A stretch of DNA of 64,000 nucleotides from Botryosphaeria dothidea (taxonomy: Eukaryota > Ascomycota > Dothideomycetes > Botryosphaeriales > Botryosphaeriaceae). The position numbers and the translations under genes were made by a program. The stretch covers positions 6,014,001 through 6,078,000 of the forward strand of contig WWBZ02000001.1 in the NCBI GenBank assembly GCA_011503125.2, in the 5' to 3' direction. The notes below the pieces were generated by a model. It searched no databases. It was given only the letters and a program-made list of their open reading frames with translations, and had not been told where the DNA came from. This document shows positions 42,771 through 54,956 of the stretch, piece by piece. Numbering within the stretch: position 1 is the first letter of the stretch; each line of letters opens with the position of its first letter.

Positions 42771-44849
42771 GTCGGACATGAGCCGTCATCCTGGTAGCTG
42801 CAATCTGTGCGCCAAGGTGCGCGGTGGTCTCCGTCTGGGCAGTGCGTCCGATATGCCGTTTTTCGAGGAGCCGAAGCGTCAAGACGCCGCGCGATGCTTC
42901 TAGCTGAGTTTCGAGCTTGGTCCGACCACTCATTGTCAATCCCGACGACGCCCGTTGACGCCCGTTTCGTGCCAGCAGAGCCGCCGGGACCCAAGAAGCG
43001 CAGAGTTTGCCGGAGCCTGTGCAGTAGTTCAGGTCGGGCGGAAGGCTAGATTCGGTTGGCGGCCCTCGGACGGGAGGCCTGGGTGAATTGACGGACCAAA
43101 GCCAGGGTGGGTCTACGTTTTCCCCCGTCGGGAAACATCCTCGCCGTCACCAGGCCCTTCTCCATGCCCCGGTTTTCGAGTCGATCGAGTTTCCGACTTT
43201 GGCATGGCCGACACTACTAACAGCCAGCTCGCAGGTGCGACACGCATGAAGAGATCTGAGGTTTCCTAGGGCCAAGGGGCATTCGGCAGTGGCAAGGAGC
43301 CGTGATCTGGGCGGCGCGGCTCGTCAGGGCTGCAGGAATTCAGCGTGCGGCTTGAGCAGCCATGGCGCTCTCGAACGCGTCTGTGCCGCCATCACCCACG
43401 TGACGCCACCTCTTATCCAGCCAATGGCTGCCGCGAATTATCAGCTATCACATACCGCTCCTGGTCGCCGAGAGGACGAAGCTCTCTGCGACTCGCGCCG
43501 CTTGCTGACGCCCAACCACAGAATCACGGCGAATCTTCCTGTCTGAGTCGTCCAAACGCCGACAAACCGCCGCGTTGATGGCTGCGAGAGTCACCATTAC
43601 CGCAGGATTCCGAGATCCCTTCTATGCATCGCGATCCGAGTGTTTCGCGGTGTGAAGAATCGGAGTTCGTCAACGTCCTCGTCGCGTAATTATGCTGACT
43701 CACTCTGCCCGCCGCGTAGCGCCGCTGCCCTCGAAATACTCGGCATTCCCACCTCCGCCGCCCACAGCGCGCACCAGCGCTCCTCACAACAACCACAACG
43801 CCATCTGCATCACAGAAGCCGACCATCCTGTCGGATGCCGATCTCTCGGCGCGCATTCACGCATCCCCCGCAAGATTCCAAGCCATGGCTGGACGAAAGA
43901 GGCGTTTTTAAGCTAACCGCAACGTGCAGCCAAGCCACGTGGAAACCGACTTCCGACGGGAACACACTCCCACGAAACCGCACCCACCCCCAGCCCAATC
44001 CCCGCGTTGGATAGGACTTTATGCGGCCCTGGCCACCGTTCCCCGTGGGGAAGATCGATGCATCCCTGTCGCCGGTCGCTCCGTTCCGCCTGCGCTAAAG
44101 CTTCGAGCCCGCCGACCGTTCGCTGAGCCTCCGTCCAGAGCCGCCGGAATCTGTTTCCCCACGAGTGCCTTCGGAACGTCTTTCCCTACACCTGGCGTCG
44201 AGGAAAGAGGGGATGGGCGAATCATAGCAGTTGGGAAGGGCGCTGGCGAATCATCATGGTCGCGATTCCCATTCCGTGGGTGTGGCCTCGTGGTGTTGAG
44301 GTATCCGATCATGTCCGGATTGCTCCGCCCTACTGCAGCCGCGGTCCGAGGGGTGGCTCTGTGCTTCGGGATGCCGAACGGAGCAAAGGAGTACCTGATG
44401 ATCCTGTGGCGTCGCTGCGGGATTTCCGGGGTTGCATATGGCTTCATCGTACCTCTGGCACGCGATAGTCGAAAGTCACTGCAGCAGTATCCCTCCATAC
44501 ATCCACTCTTCTTGCTGCTGTAACCCTCCGTACCGAAATACAGTGCTCAATCGCAATTTTGTATTCACTTTTCAGTCTATCTGATCATCTGAATACCCAC
44601 GTAGCGCCGAAATATCTAATCACGTCCAGAAGCTCTTTTATCGTTTCTTCTTTCCGTCGATTAGTCCGGATCCATGTTGTCTTGTGTCCCAAAATACGTC
44701 TCATTCTGACCGACTGAAACATCCGATCTCTCAAAACCATCGCCACAGATCTTCCGAGCAAATCGGGATTCTCCTGCTCGAAATTCAGTGCCATGCTTCC
44801 TCAAAATTCCTGTTATAGCAGGACCGTCTTTGTGACCCGCTACCGTCGA
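42771..44849. other. Long GC-rich intergenic region, about 2 kb
   Basis: No gene recognised. Overlapping frames on both strands (43040-44560) are Arg/Pro/Ala-rich without domains or sensible splice pattern. The 44585-44794 minus frame could be a decayed C-terminal end of the NACHT gene but shows no ankyrin motif. Confidence 0.4.
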
Positions 44850-47296
44850 CTAGAAGAGCGCGCTGCCTCGAGACTCGAACGAGCAGATGTTAGGCTTTGC
44901 GCGCGCCTCAAGGAGCGACTGCGTCACTCGTAGATGCCCGCGGTATACAGCAGCCTGAAGAGGCGAGCTTGATCTTCGACCTCTAACCTGATCAATCTCC
45001 GACTGGTCTGCCGTCTCCAACAGCCTCTGCACCACAGCATCGGCGCCTAATGAGGCTGCAAAGTAAAGTGGTGTTGTTTCTTTGACTCTCTCCAGGGTTA
45101 TCGATGGTGTCATTGAACAGGCCCATGCTCCGAAGTTCCCGCAAGATGGCAGCCCTTTTGATTCGAAAAGACACTGGGCCAAGTTCCACGTCTCTTCGTC
45201 GATATGACTGTCCAACTCATTGACGTGGTAGAGCCAGAAATTAGACGCATACAAGTATAAAGGCCATGTACAGAGCCGGTCCTCTTCATCGTCCCATTTG
45301 AAGACACCGGCCTCGAAGTTGGAGTGTAAGATGTACAAGAGGCAGACCTGAGCCATAGACCGGTTGACTAGGGCAGCATTGAGAGCAAAGCACTTCGCGC
45401 TGCCATTCTTGATCGCGTCAGAGACAAGATAGTCTCTAACAGACGCATGAGCCAATTGAACATGGGCAACCTGTGTCCGTGGGGGTACTTGCTGGAGGAT
45501 CTCGTCGTAATAATGGTACCTGGCCTGGTTCCGGAGCTTCGCTGGGGCATGAACTATGCTGACAAGGCTGGAATCCATGAGAGGCGATTGATGTATTATC
45601 AGATCCTTGGCAGTGGGATCGTAACACTGTAAGTCATGTATCTCTACAGCGAGAGCGTTAGACAGGGCATCCAGGCGAAATGGTCTTTCAGAAAACGCCA
45701 ACTAGTCCAGCGCTCTTATTGTATCCGCGCGTTCGTTCAGCGGAATAGCCATCATGATCTGCTCATAAATCTCTTCAAGCGTAGGTAGTAAAGACTCCAG
45801 GAGCTGGTAAAGCTCTCTGAGTTTTCTGCATTTTCGGATCAGATCAAGCTGGCAGAAAGCTAGCCGGAACCTAGAAACAGATCAACCGTATTCCTGGATT
45901 GATAAGTTCTCCATCTTTCCTCACATGCCGCTAGCCTTTGCCAACAAGGCATCATGAATCACGGACCGAGTATTTGTGTCCCATTGGCGTAGGGCATCAA
46001 CGCTCGTGCAAACATATGTGCGTATGTCGGGATTCACAAGCTCCTCGTTCATGCCCACTTCCAGTGGCTTCAAGCCTTCCATCGCGTCAATGATCGTACC
46101 GAGATGTCTCGAGGTCACGAAGAGATGCAGGTTGTGCATCATCCATTGCTGGATCTCGCCAAGTACACCAAGAGTGTTCTCAATCATCTCACTCTCATCG
46201 ATGGCATCGATGACAATGTATGCAGTAGCGAACTGACCAATAAGCTCCTTCAGTATAGGAAGAAGTTTGAGCAGCGGAGGCTGCCGAAAGCCCTTATGCT
46301 GTGCAAAAACAGCATTAAGCTGAGGACAAGAAACTGTGCTTTTGGAAAGCAGTTGAGCAATCAAACACCGAATCATGCTTTCGACTTTCCTTTTCCTGGA
46401 GTCGGAAAATTCGAAGCAGAAGAATGCAACGACCTCATCTGGCTTCGACTCTACATCGTGTCTGAGAGACTCTGTTACAGTAGAGCTTCGAGATATACCG
46501 TTAGTCAATGCCTCATGCTGCCACACATACCATACATACCTTATCACAGACCTGCCACAACCAGCTGAGCCCATTAGCATATTATTCGACAGATGCGCCG
46601 GGCCTAGAGAAACTTACGGATGCCATGGAGCCATAGTAAAGATGGGGCTGCTGATCTCCATTGGTCCATAGAGTCTCCCTGCAAGAACCACTCTCCAGTC
46701 TTGTCTTGATGTTGGCTCAGTTTCTGATGATGGGTTGCGTCAGGATCTGGAGGAGCAAGCCACTTCATGATACGTTCCATACGCTGAGCTGTATGAGGAC
46801 TGGTGAGCAAACCGACATTTTCATTTACTCATTCGGGAGCTCTCACCTTCTTCGGTACTATTCTGCATCTCACTGACTGCATTGACTTTTTCGTCGACTA
46901 ATTGTAGACGTGCAGCATGATGCACATTCAGCGCAAGACTGGCGGTAGACTTGAAGCGGTCGATCTCTTTTATAGCGTCTTCAAGCTCTTTGCTTTTCAA
47001 CGGAGAAATCAACTTGTCCCATCCACGCGAAAGCGTGAATTTCTCCTCCAGTTCTTTCAGGACGGCCAGGAAAGCATCCAGCTGCCCAGAAGCCTGAAGG
47101 GTGTGAATTGCACGGAAGCGCAGATCATCGTCCAGTCCGTTCTCTTTCTGCAGAAGATCGACCAGCCCTTCAAGTATGGTATTGAGGCTCTTCAACTGCT
47201 GGATGACTCTGTCGGCCTCTTGCGGTAGTGCCAACACAGGTTCGTGATGCTGCCGCTGATCTGGATTACGGCGATGATGCTCGCAGCCACCTCCAT
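44850..47296 (-). pseudogene. NACHT-ankyrin STAND (NLR-like) protein, inactivated
   Basis: Exons from 47296: to 46847, 46618-46788, 46540-46564, 45925-46485 and 44850-45870. The N-terminus MEVAASIIAVIQISG and ADRVIQQLKSLNTILEGL is the helical domain common to fungal STAND proteins, but the two parts are in different frames (shift near 47215-47235). Next come EWFLQGDSMDQW and SLLWLHGI, then a Walker A reading GCGRSVISST, where the nucleotide-binding Lys is Arg (AGG at 46551-46553). Walker B is YIVIDAIDES and FVTSR follows. After FRLAFCQLDLIRKCRK and ALD the frame hits TAG at 45702-45704, where relatives have Trp (LQWLAF). The rest goes on open to winged-helix and two ankyrin repeats (TTPLYFAASLGADAVVQRLLE; SPLQAAVYRGHLRVTQSLLE), ending early at 44850. 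Such proteins act in non-self recognition and cell death; this copy is a relic. Confidence 0.78.
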
Positions 47297-48408
47297 GGTG
47301 CTTTCGCGTGGTCAGTTGGAACTTCGTATCGCCATCGGGGTCGTGAAGTGATGCAAAGATGGCTTCAGGAAGGCTGAGTCTGAGGATCAGCCGTGAGACA
47401 CGAGCGAGGCCTTGTATGTACGACATGGTTAGATAAGCAAACAGTAAATAGCTTAACGGTACCACCTTTAACAGCGGATACAGAACAGCACATATACTTT
47501 GCAGCCAGTCACGGATAATACGTCTTGATGTGGCCTGCTCCTAGAAATCCCCGTTGCAGAAAGCCAAAGGGGTATATCCATGCAAAGCTGTTCTGACTTT
47601 GCAGTATTATTATGGAGCTCTGAAGCATTGGGGAGTCTCTAAAAGAAGAGTGTATTTTATTAGCCTGGTGAACAGAGGGGGGAAAAGGTTTATTGCATGT
47701 ATCGGTATGCAGAGGGTAGAGTAAACAGTTTTTCTTTTTCCTGTTCAAGCCAGAATGAGGATAACATCTCCTTCCATTCTCATGCTTGGACAAACGTAAA
47801 AGAATTGGCCGCGTAGATCGGTCGATTCGCGGGGTTGCTGCTGATTGTTGGTCAAGAAGAGGCTTCCAAGTTCTGTCACAAGCATACGACCTCGGCAACT
47901 GATCTGCCGTCGAGAGCGCTTCTTACGCATCGTCGCATAAGCAACTTGCACGTGTTACTTCCACTTCAAGTTTGAAGTTCCCTGCGGGCAGGCCGCGGAT
48001 TGGGCCAGCAACGGGGCAACCAAGCATCCGCCTTGCCGCATCTGGAGAACAGAGCGTTTCAGGTTGTGAGCGTATTGCATCATCGCTCACGACCTCCGCG
48101 GCAGTCAGAGCGCCGAAGGGTTTAAGGTTCTTCCTTGATGTTGCGTGGACGTCATGCAAGGAGGAGGCTAACAATCAAGCTTGGTGTGCATTCCAGGGGG
48201 AGGGGGTACAGCAGCCGGCAGGGCCAAGTTTTGCATTCCGTTGGGAGGACGGACGCTTTATGTCGGCAGTTGCGCACCTGATGACCACAGCTCACTCTCC
48301 ATATTCTCATCTCACGGCGTTCTACGTCGCACCGCAAAAGCGCATACTCTTCCGGTCCGCAGCAGTGAAGCGCCGCACAACCACCCGACGCCACCGCGGC
48401 ACAGAACC
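47297..48408. other. Intergenic, about 1.1 kb
   Basis: No recognised gene. It includes promoters of the NACHT relic and the surface protein. An in-frame extension of the next gene up to 48181 exists but has no signal peptide or domain. Confidence 0.4.
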
Positions 48409-49314
48409 ATGCCTCCCCACGACCCCGTCGACCACGCCCTCCACCGCCGCTACACCTGCCCCCTCCTCTACGCCGACTGCGGCGGCGGCTACTGCTGCCC
48501 GCCCGCGCACTCCTGCCAGAACGGCGGCTCCGGCACGCCGACCTGCCACCTCGGCCCGCCGGGCCTGCTCGGTAGCGACTCGCCCGCGCAGCTCGCGCCC
48601 GACGCCTCCCCCACATCGTCCTCGTCGTCCTCCTACCCAACAACAACATCGTCAACATCGTCATCAACCTCGTCAGCGCCCCCGACAGCGACGGTCACGA
48701 GCACGCCCACCGCCTCCGCGCGGCCCACGACCAACGGCACCATCTCCGGCCCGGGCATCGCCGGCGTCGTCGTCGGCGTGCTGATCCTGGTCGCGCTGGT
48801 GGGCGGGTCGGCGTGGTCGCTGGTGCGGCGGCGCAGGCGCGAGAGGGAGCGGGAGGCCAGCCTGCTGCCGGATGGCGGCGGCGGCGGGGCTGCGGGGTCG
48901 GACTGCCTGGCGGGCTTCTTTGGGACGGCGAAGAGACCGACGACGCCGCCGGCCCAGCGGTCGCCGTCGGCGCGCGGATCGCCGGCGGTGCAGCAGGCGG
49001 AGCCGAGGAGGTCGATTGCGGGGTTTTTGAGGGGCGGAGGGGGGGAGGGGGGACGGCGGTCGTTTGGGGGGGAGAGGGAGGATAATGTGGTGTATATGTA
49101 TGGTGGGAGTAATGTGGGGAGGACGCCGGGGGAGGTGCCAGGGAGGGTCGAGGCGGAGGGGGATAGTCCGCCTGTGGTGCAGCGGCCGCCGCCGGTGGTT
49201 CCGAGGAAGAAGGTGGGGAGTCAGAGAAGGGGGCCGGTGTTTGAAATGGAGGGGTCGCCGGGGGGGACGGGTGCGGCGACGGGAGAGGGAGTGTGGGATG
49301 TGCGATGTGGATAG
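48409..49314 (+). CDS. Single-pass membrane protein with Ser/Thr-rich ectodomain
   Basis: The start at 48409 (MPPHDPVDHALHRRYTCP) gives 301 aa. A Cys-rich segment (CPLLYADCGGGYCCPPAHSC) is followed by a Ser/Thr stretch of about 60 residues, a membrane helix (GIAGVVVGVLILVALVGGSAWSLV), a basic stop-transfer RRRRRERERE and a low-complexity Gly/Pro/Arg-rich tail with PPPVVPRKK, an SH3-type ligand. This matches the layout of fungal WSC/Mid2-like cell-wall sensors, though no named domain is certain. No signal peptide is seen at this start, so an upstream exon may be missing. Base composition is strongly GC-biased. Confidence 0.6.
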   Translation: MPPHDPVDHALHRRYTCPLLYADCGGGYCCPPAHSCQNGGSGTPTCHLGPPGLLGSDSPAQLAPDASPTSSSSSSYPTTTSSTSSSTSSAPPTATVTSTPTASARPTTNGTISGPGIAGVVVGVLILVALVGGSAWSLVRRRRREREREASLLPDGGGGGAAGSDCLAGFFGTAKRPTTPPAQRSPSARGSPAVQQAEPRRSIAGFLRGGGGEGGRRSFGGEREDNVVYMYGGSNVGRTPGEVPGRVEAEGDSPPVVQRPPPVVPRKKVGSQRRGPVFEMEGSPGGTGAATGEGVWDVRCG

Positions 49315-49459
49315 GTTTGAAAATTGTGCACAAGATACCCTCATCAGTTTCGAGTTCTTTGGATATATTACGGTTCCCATTGTAGGTTATTTTACATGTC
49401 AATCCATGACAGTGTTACAGGTAAATCTTCTCGCCTGTTGCGGCATAGCAACGCAAGCG

Positions 49460-50686
49460 TTAGTGTTTCGCCATAGCTATTTGTTGCCTACGGTCTTTGG
49501 CAAGCCTTGGAATCAGCTTGAGCGCATTTTTGAAGTTTATCATGTCCCTCAGCTCCGGTTCCATGTCGAACGCCTCGAGCTCCTCCAAAAATGCAGGATA
49601 AGCTGGCGCTGGTGCGTAGGGAAAGTCACTCTACACAGGCAAAGGCATCAGCAAACGATTTTTGACAGAAACCGGAGTGTCGGGTATCCAAACTCACCCC
49701 ATACAAAATATGATCATGCGGAACCAACTCCAAAAGTAGCTTCAACACCGCCGTGCTCGCGGAGAGCGCAAGGTCAAAGTGAAAACTCCGGAATGCTTTC
49801 ATGGTCTTCTCATGCGTCATGCCGGTGACAGCATTCGCGACAAACCCCGGCGCCTTCCGGAGGGGCGTGGCAACACGGCTGATCAAGTACGGTAGCGTCC
49901 CACCGGCATGCGACAAGATAACCTTACAGTCCGGAAACTTCTCGCGGGTGCCCATGGTGATCATATCCATCGCCGCGCGCGTAGTCTCGTGTGGGTAGTC
50001 GATCATGGGCTGCGGCAAACGCGTGTTGACCTTTGTCGTGTCGGCAGGATGCGTTGGGTGTACAAAGACGACGCATTTGCGACGGTTGAGCTCGGCCCAG
50101 ATGGGCTCGAGAGATGGGTGGCCTAGGTATGTGGCGGAGTCACCATAGCGGGTGAAGAGCGTGACACTGTCGGCGTGGAGCGTGTCGAGTGCGTAGCGGA
50201 TTTCTGATAGAGCGGCTTCGGTATCCAGGAGACTGGGGAGCGCTGCGAAGAATCCGAATCTTTCTGGATGTTTGTTACGTAGCTCGGCGGCGTGCTCGTT
50301 CAGTTTTCGGGCCAGATCATGCTTGTCCTCTTGGGATGCAGGCGCCAGGAGCGGTGATGGATAGGATGGCCGTTTGAATTCCCAGTCTCTTCATGAGCAG
50401 CTCGGAGCTGAAGTCAGTCCATCGTGGTGTTGGCCACCAGCTGGGGTCCCCTGCAACGTCCTTTAGTGCGGCTATTGTATTGTTTTGGTATGGTAAGGTA
50501 TACCTCCAGCATCTTCAACAGCTGATGCATCTTTAGCATTGGAAAATCCGTGATGATGGACGTCCACTAACCTTTACGGTAGATCTCAGGGACAAAATGA
50601 TGATGAGTGTCGATCTTGTTGATTGGGGCCCTTTGGACCCAGCCCGTAGCCTTATCCTTCAGCCAATCATAGACACGATCACCCAT
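49460..50686 (-). pseudogene. Amidohydrolase-2 family decarboxylase (ACMSD / 6-MSA decarboxylase-like), one frameshift
   Basis: Exons 50572-50686, 50504-50521, 49698-50450 and 49460-49630. The metal motif appears as DTHHHFVP, then AVEDAGGDPSWWPTPRW across the tiny second exon, ILSITAPGA, LPSLLDTEAALSEIRYAL, VFVHPTHPAD, LPQPMIDYPHETTRAAMD, ILSHAGGTLPYL and, after the last intron, ILYGSDFPYAP with the metal Asp, ending at TAA 49460-49462. These fit zinc-dependent decarboxylases such as ACMSD and 6-methylsalicylate decarboxylase. The frame changes by one base near 50340, between TAPGA and SQEDKHDLARKLN; all else is intact. That is either a recent inactivation or a base-call error. Nearby NRPS-like and esterase genes suggest secondary metabolism. 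Confidence 0.75.
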
Positions 50687-51327
50687 TTGGCTGGTCTTTG
50701 CCGAGAGTTCTTATAGTAAAACAATGGGATTGACCCTGCGCAAAAGAGCGAAAGAGAATTGAGTAAGTATGCAGACCCCTTTATGATGTTCCCGTCAGAA
50801 TCGTCCCGCACCCCGCTTCTGGAATCATGCAACGTTCGAGTTAGGTCCAGACCGCTCGCGCGGGGCTGCACTCGGATCTCTGATCTTATAGCATCCGGCC
50901 CATTTTTCGCAAGCTTTCCCCGAGACCAGCTCGGAGATAAACGTATGTTGAACTTTGATTGACCGGTTAGGGAATATTTGCGAGGATAGGAGGTGGGGCT
51001 TTTGATGGACTATCATCTCGGCGCTAAGGCAGGGATTGGCCTCGTACGAGAAAGTGCCTCCCAAGTATCAACCAAGGGCTCGGAGTGGTTCCGATTCCAG
51101 ACCCACACTAGAAACTAGCTTTATTTGTGCCCGGAATCTTTCCGTCGTCGTGCGAGCCTGGCTTCAAACATCCAGCTCATGTAGCCTACCAGCAATCCTA
51201 AAGTCGAGGTACATGATGGCCGCTTTCCGGGGACCGTCTCCCATATAATCTGATGGCATACTGCATCCTGGTCTGCAATGAACTATCCGCCAAGCCATCT
51301 GCATCCTGATTCCCTCTTTACCGAAGA
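50687..51327. other. Intergenic, about 640 bases
   Basis: Promoter of the decarboxylase-like gene and 3' region of the esterase. No gene recognised. Confidence 0.45.
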
Positions 51328-53276
51328 TTATATAACCAAGCTCTCAGCCAACGAACGCAAGAATTTGCACCTCGCGCCTCGTCCTCCCTCCCATGTCTCT
51401 GCGTTGACTTCAGTAGATTCCGCAGTTATCCCGGGGCCTTCAAGCTTCTTGACGGTCAGATTTTCATCGAGCTTCGTATCAACAGGCGTGCCACCCGTAA
51501 TATTCAGATTCATCATCATCGGTTCCAACGCGGTCCGCCGAGGCCAATCCAAAGGCCTGTTGTCTGCGATAAAGCTCCCCCATGCGCGTTGGAGCTCCTC
51601 TTTGATCTCTGGGTTTACTGATTCAGAAGGTTCAAGAAGCGCAGGATCGTAGATGGGATTGTCCGAGCCATGATAGCTTGGGATGACGGAGTACTGTCAA
51701 GGTTGCATCAGCACAACAACACACAGGAACCCTTCAGTTTAATTTCAAGCATACCTGATACTGATAGGCCTCGCCTTGACGCTGATATGCATCGGTAAGC
51801 CAGTAGGAGGGACACCAGAAGGTCACCTCGCCGTAGAAATTATTGGCGACTTGTTGATGTCCGGCTGCAATTCCCGATTGATTGACAGCGGTCGGGCCGG
51901 ATGTTCCTGCAGTCCAAAATCTTGCCCTGTCTGGCTCGTCTGGCACGTCGGGGGTATTGTATACTTGCAAGATGCTGGCTACCACATCGTCGGTCAGACG
52001 TGGGAAGTAGCGCCTCAAGTACTCAATGAACAATGCTTTGGTGGTGATGTTCTGAGGGGTGAAGGTCCAGCCCTCTTCCGCACTATTCTGCTCTAAGATC
52101 AGCTACAACAACAGGTATGATGACTGACTAGACTACTCACGCCCGCGAGGAGCCGCTTCCCATTTAGTTTCCCACGAAGCGCTTTGCTAGACCGGCTGAG
52201 GATAAGACTGTCATCCACAACAGGCTTCCACGTGTAGAGTCCCCACAAGGCTGATTTGGCTAGCTCGTTATTCGCAGAAATGAGATCCTCGGTTTTTGCA
52301 TTCTGCAGACATTCAAAGATCCTATTGGCAGCACCACACCCTGCTTTGTCCGCGAATGCCAGATAATGCGCTCGGACTTCATCGTCCAAGTAATGAAACT
52401 CTTGTGGGAGAAAAGGACTTGCAGCAATACCCTGGGATCTATATCAGCAATTTTCTTATGTCCAGTTGCTTCTGCTCACATTGCTCCACAGATTTTCCGG
52501 GTCTTTGCCACCGAACGCGGATGCATGGTGCATCACTGATCCGGCACCGGCCGATTGCCCGGCGATAGTAACTCTCGTCGGATCACCACCAAAAATACGG
52601 ATATACCGTTTCACCCATTGCAACGTCATCCGCTGGTCGAGAAGCCCATTATTGAGCGATCCTTCGCGTCTAACTTCTTCTGAAGCTAGGAACCCGAAGG
52701 CGCCCAGCCTGTACTGAATGATTACAGAGACGAACCCGTTGTCGTTCGCGTTCATGATCGCTTCCGGCTTGAAAAACGTTCCGTTTCCTCTCGCATAACC
52801 TCCCCAGTGGAAGAAGACGAATACTGGAAGATTTTCTGCGTCCTGTGGGGAGAAGACATGCAAGACAAGACAGTCTTCACTGCCATGCTCGCCTTCGTTG
52901 GTCCCAATCCATGACGTCGGGGGGCATTGGATACCATCGTCGTTCGCAAAAACCACTCTATCTCTGATCACAGGTGGCGTCTCGGGTGCTTTGAACCTTA
53001 ATTTCCCGAGCGGAGCGGCGGCGTAGCGCATCCTGTGAACGGTCAGCAAGAATGCTCTATAAAAGTGCAAGCTTACACCAACCCTCGCCAGATGTTAAGG
53101 CTAGTGTTCTGGTCATTGTATCCTTTGTAGATGGCGTATCCTAGATCAACTACGAGAGGATTTGTTTGAGGCTCGCGAAGGCCATATACCGAGTCATATG
53201 GATTCGTGCGTACCGGGCTCGCGCGTATGCTTGGAAGGAGAGCCAAAATGGCCCAATGTACTATCGCCACGAGCAT
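51328..53276 (-). CDS. Secreted type-B carboxylesterase
   Basis: Five exons, 53077-53276, 52480-53032, 52141-52431, 51755-52087 and 51328-51693, encode 580 aa. A signal peptide (LVAIVHWAILALLPSIRAS) leads into the fold: GLVMRYAAAPLGKLRF across the first junction, EDCLVLHVFSP, FVFFHWGGY (oxyanion loop, HWGG instead of the usual HGGG), SVIIQYRLGAFGFL, and the nucleophile elbow IAGQSAGAGS with Ser227. The catalytic His is in SYHGSDNPIY after the last intron. Several sequons suggest glycosylation. It should hydrolyse esters outside the cell; some relatives sit in biosynthetic clusters. The model is complete with no stops, unlike both neighbours. Confidence 0.88.
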
Positions 53277-53775
53277 AGTTGCTGAAACAAGCAGGCGATC
53301 GAGATGACCGTGAAATGAAATCCCGTTGATTTTGTCTGTCTCTGTGCCGTTTATACTCTACGCGTTTAAGGTTCGAGCCGGATGTTGCGGAGAGAATAAA
53401 CTCTATCGCCAAATCAAAGAAATCAACTTAAACTCGGCATTTTACATATGCACACAGATACAAGGCTCCAGATCCACTATTATTAGAGTACGAAGTTTGG
53501 TTTCATCGCTTGGCAATTTCGTGATTTAGCCGAATTGGTCATGTAACATTCAACTACTGTGCATGAGCCCCGCACTGCCCAAGGATGAACCCACCATGTT
53601 GCCAGCCAATTCAGTAGCTCTATTTTCAATTTGCTGATTTGACATATACCATTCCCCGCGAGGAAAAAGCTCTGAGTTCTTAACAGGGTCCGACGACCCT
53701 TATTGAGTCTCATGGGTAGCTAATAGCGTATAATGACGTAGACGATACACCAAATGATCAATAGAATTGAATATC
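53277..53775. other. Intergenic, about 500 bases
   Basis: Esterase promoter and hydrolase 3' end. No gene recognised. Confidence 0.45.
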
Positions 53776-54579
53776 TCAAGGCATATATCCTCTAGCCTCG
53801 AGCCATGATTTAAGAACAGTGTTAAACGTCCCGAAATCCTGTTGATGATGCCGGTGCCCTGCCGGAATACACTGGACTCTATCCCTGTCCTTGTCGATGC
53901 CTATCTCCATCTCCACGAGCACTTTTTGCTCATCCATACACGTGACAAGTCTTGGACATATGAGTCCTTGGTTATACCGAACCGCATTCTCACGTCTTCC
54001 AAGACTATTGTCTGTGAAAAGCTGTGCAACGGTCCCCGCAACGCCATGCGCGGGGTTTCCCAGCGCGCGGTGCCTATGCCACTCTTTCATCCACTCCGGG
54101 GTCGTGTTCGTGTAGGAGTTCCGATCAAAGTACATCGTCGCGATTTCTGGTGAGTTGGGCTTGCTAATCATCTCCGCAAAGTCTGCTCGCTGTTCGCCCG
54201 TGAGGTGGTATATCGGATCGACGAGGACGAGGGCCTTGACTTTCTCTGGATGGTTCAGCGCCATAGTACACGCAACAAGTGCGTCCAGGCTGTGGCCCAT
54301 GACGATCTGACCTTCGATGTTGAGGTGGGAGAGCAGAGCAGCCGCGTCATCGCTCAAGGTCTTGAGCGAGTAATCATCATTGTTGGGGAGTTCCGAGCGG
54401 CCATGGCCACGGGCATCGAGAGCAATGCATTTAAACCCAATCCAAGTCAGGAATGGGATCTGGAAAGACCAGTCGAGCCTGTCGCAGGTCCATCCGTGCA
54501 AAAGTAGGACAGGTTCGCCGTTGCCCTCAGTAGTGTAGAAGAGGCGGAGTCCGTTATGGTCGAAGAACGCGCCCGACAT
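53776..54579 (-). CDS. Alpha/beta hydrolase
   Basis: A single exon of 267 aa. The fold is clear: VLLLHGWTCDRLDW (oxyanion HGW at 28-30), CIALDARGHGRS, and the nucleophile elbow VMGHSLDAL with Ser97; Asp replaces the usual small residue after the Leu. LVLVDPIYHL and the C-terminal IPAGHRHHQQD (catalytic His) complete it. The acid residue is not certain. No signal peptide, so cytosolic. It lies between the esterase and the NRPS-like reductase on the same strand and could be part of the same former pathway. Confidence 0.85.
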   Translation of the reverse strand: MSGAFFDHNGLRLFYTTEGNGEPVLLLHGWTCDRLDWSFQIPFLTWIGFKCIALDARGHGRSELPNNDDYSLKTLSDDAAALLSHLNIEGQIVMGHSLDALVACTMALNHPEKVKALVLVDPIYHLTGEQRADFAEMISKPNSPEIATMYFDRNSYTNTTPEWMKEWHRHRALGNPAHGVAGTVAQLFTDNSLGRRENAVRYNQGLICPRLVTCMDEQKVLVEMEIGIDKDRDRVQCIPAGHRHHQQDFGTFNTVLKSWLEARGYMP

Positions 54580-54956
54580 TCTGACGTGAAATGTGGAATG
54601 GATAGTTATCGATGAAGTATGAAAACGTAAATATTGAAATTTGGAGAAATAAGATGGAGAGAGACTGGATTAAAATATGCCAGCTCATTCGGGAAAGAAG
54701 GCATCAGGATCAAGCCCAGGTATGTACCCCCGGTGCACCTTCCGCAGTTCCGCATCCCCGAGACGGTCCACCCTATCATGATTGCTGATATAGATAAAAG
54801 ACTTACTAAACCAAGTGTCATTCGCCTTTCAAGTAGGAAAATTCTGGAGTTGCTAACTAATAAATGGTTTACTCTACGCAACAAAGTTCTAGAACAAAGG
54901 GACCTTTGCGAACTCGACATCTTCAAAGAATAACACAGCTAAAAACTACATTATAC
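54580..54956. other. Intergenic, 377 bases
   Basis: Hydrolase promoter and reductase 3' region. A 99-codon plus-strand frame (54634-54933) has no known domain and is probably chance. Confidence 0.4.

Noticed and set aside
43040..44560. Overlapping long frames on both strands of a GC-rich block
   Set aside because: Products are Arg/Pro/Ala-rich, differ in every frame, have no domain or splice logic; composition effect of GC-rich DNA.
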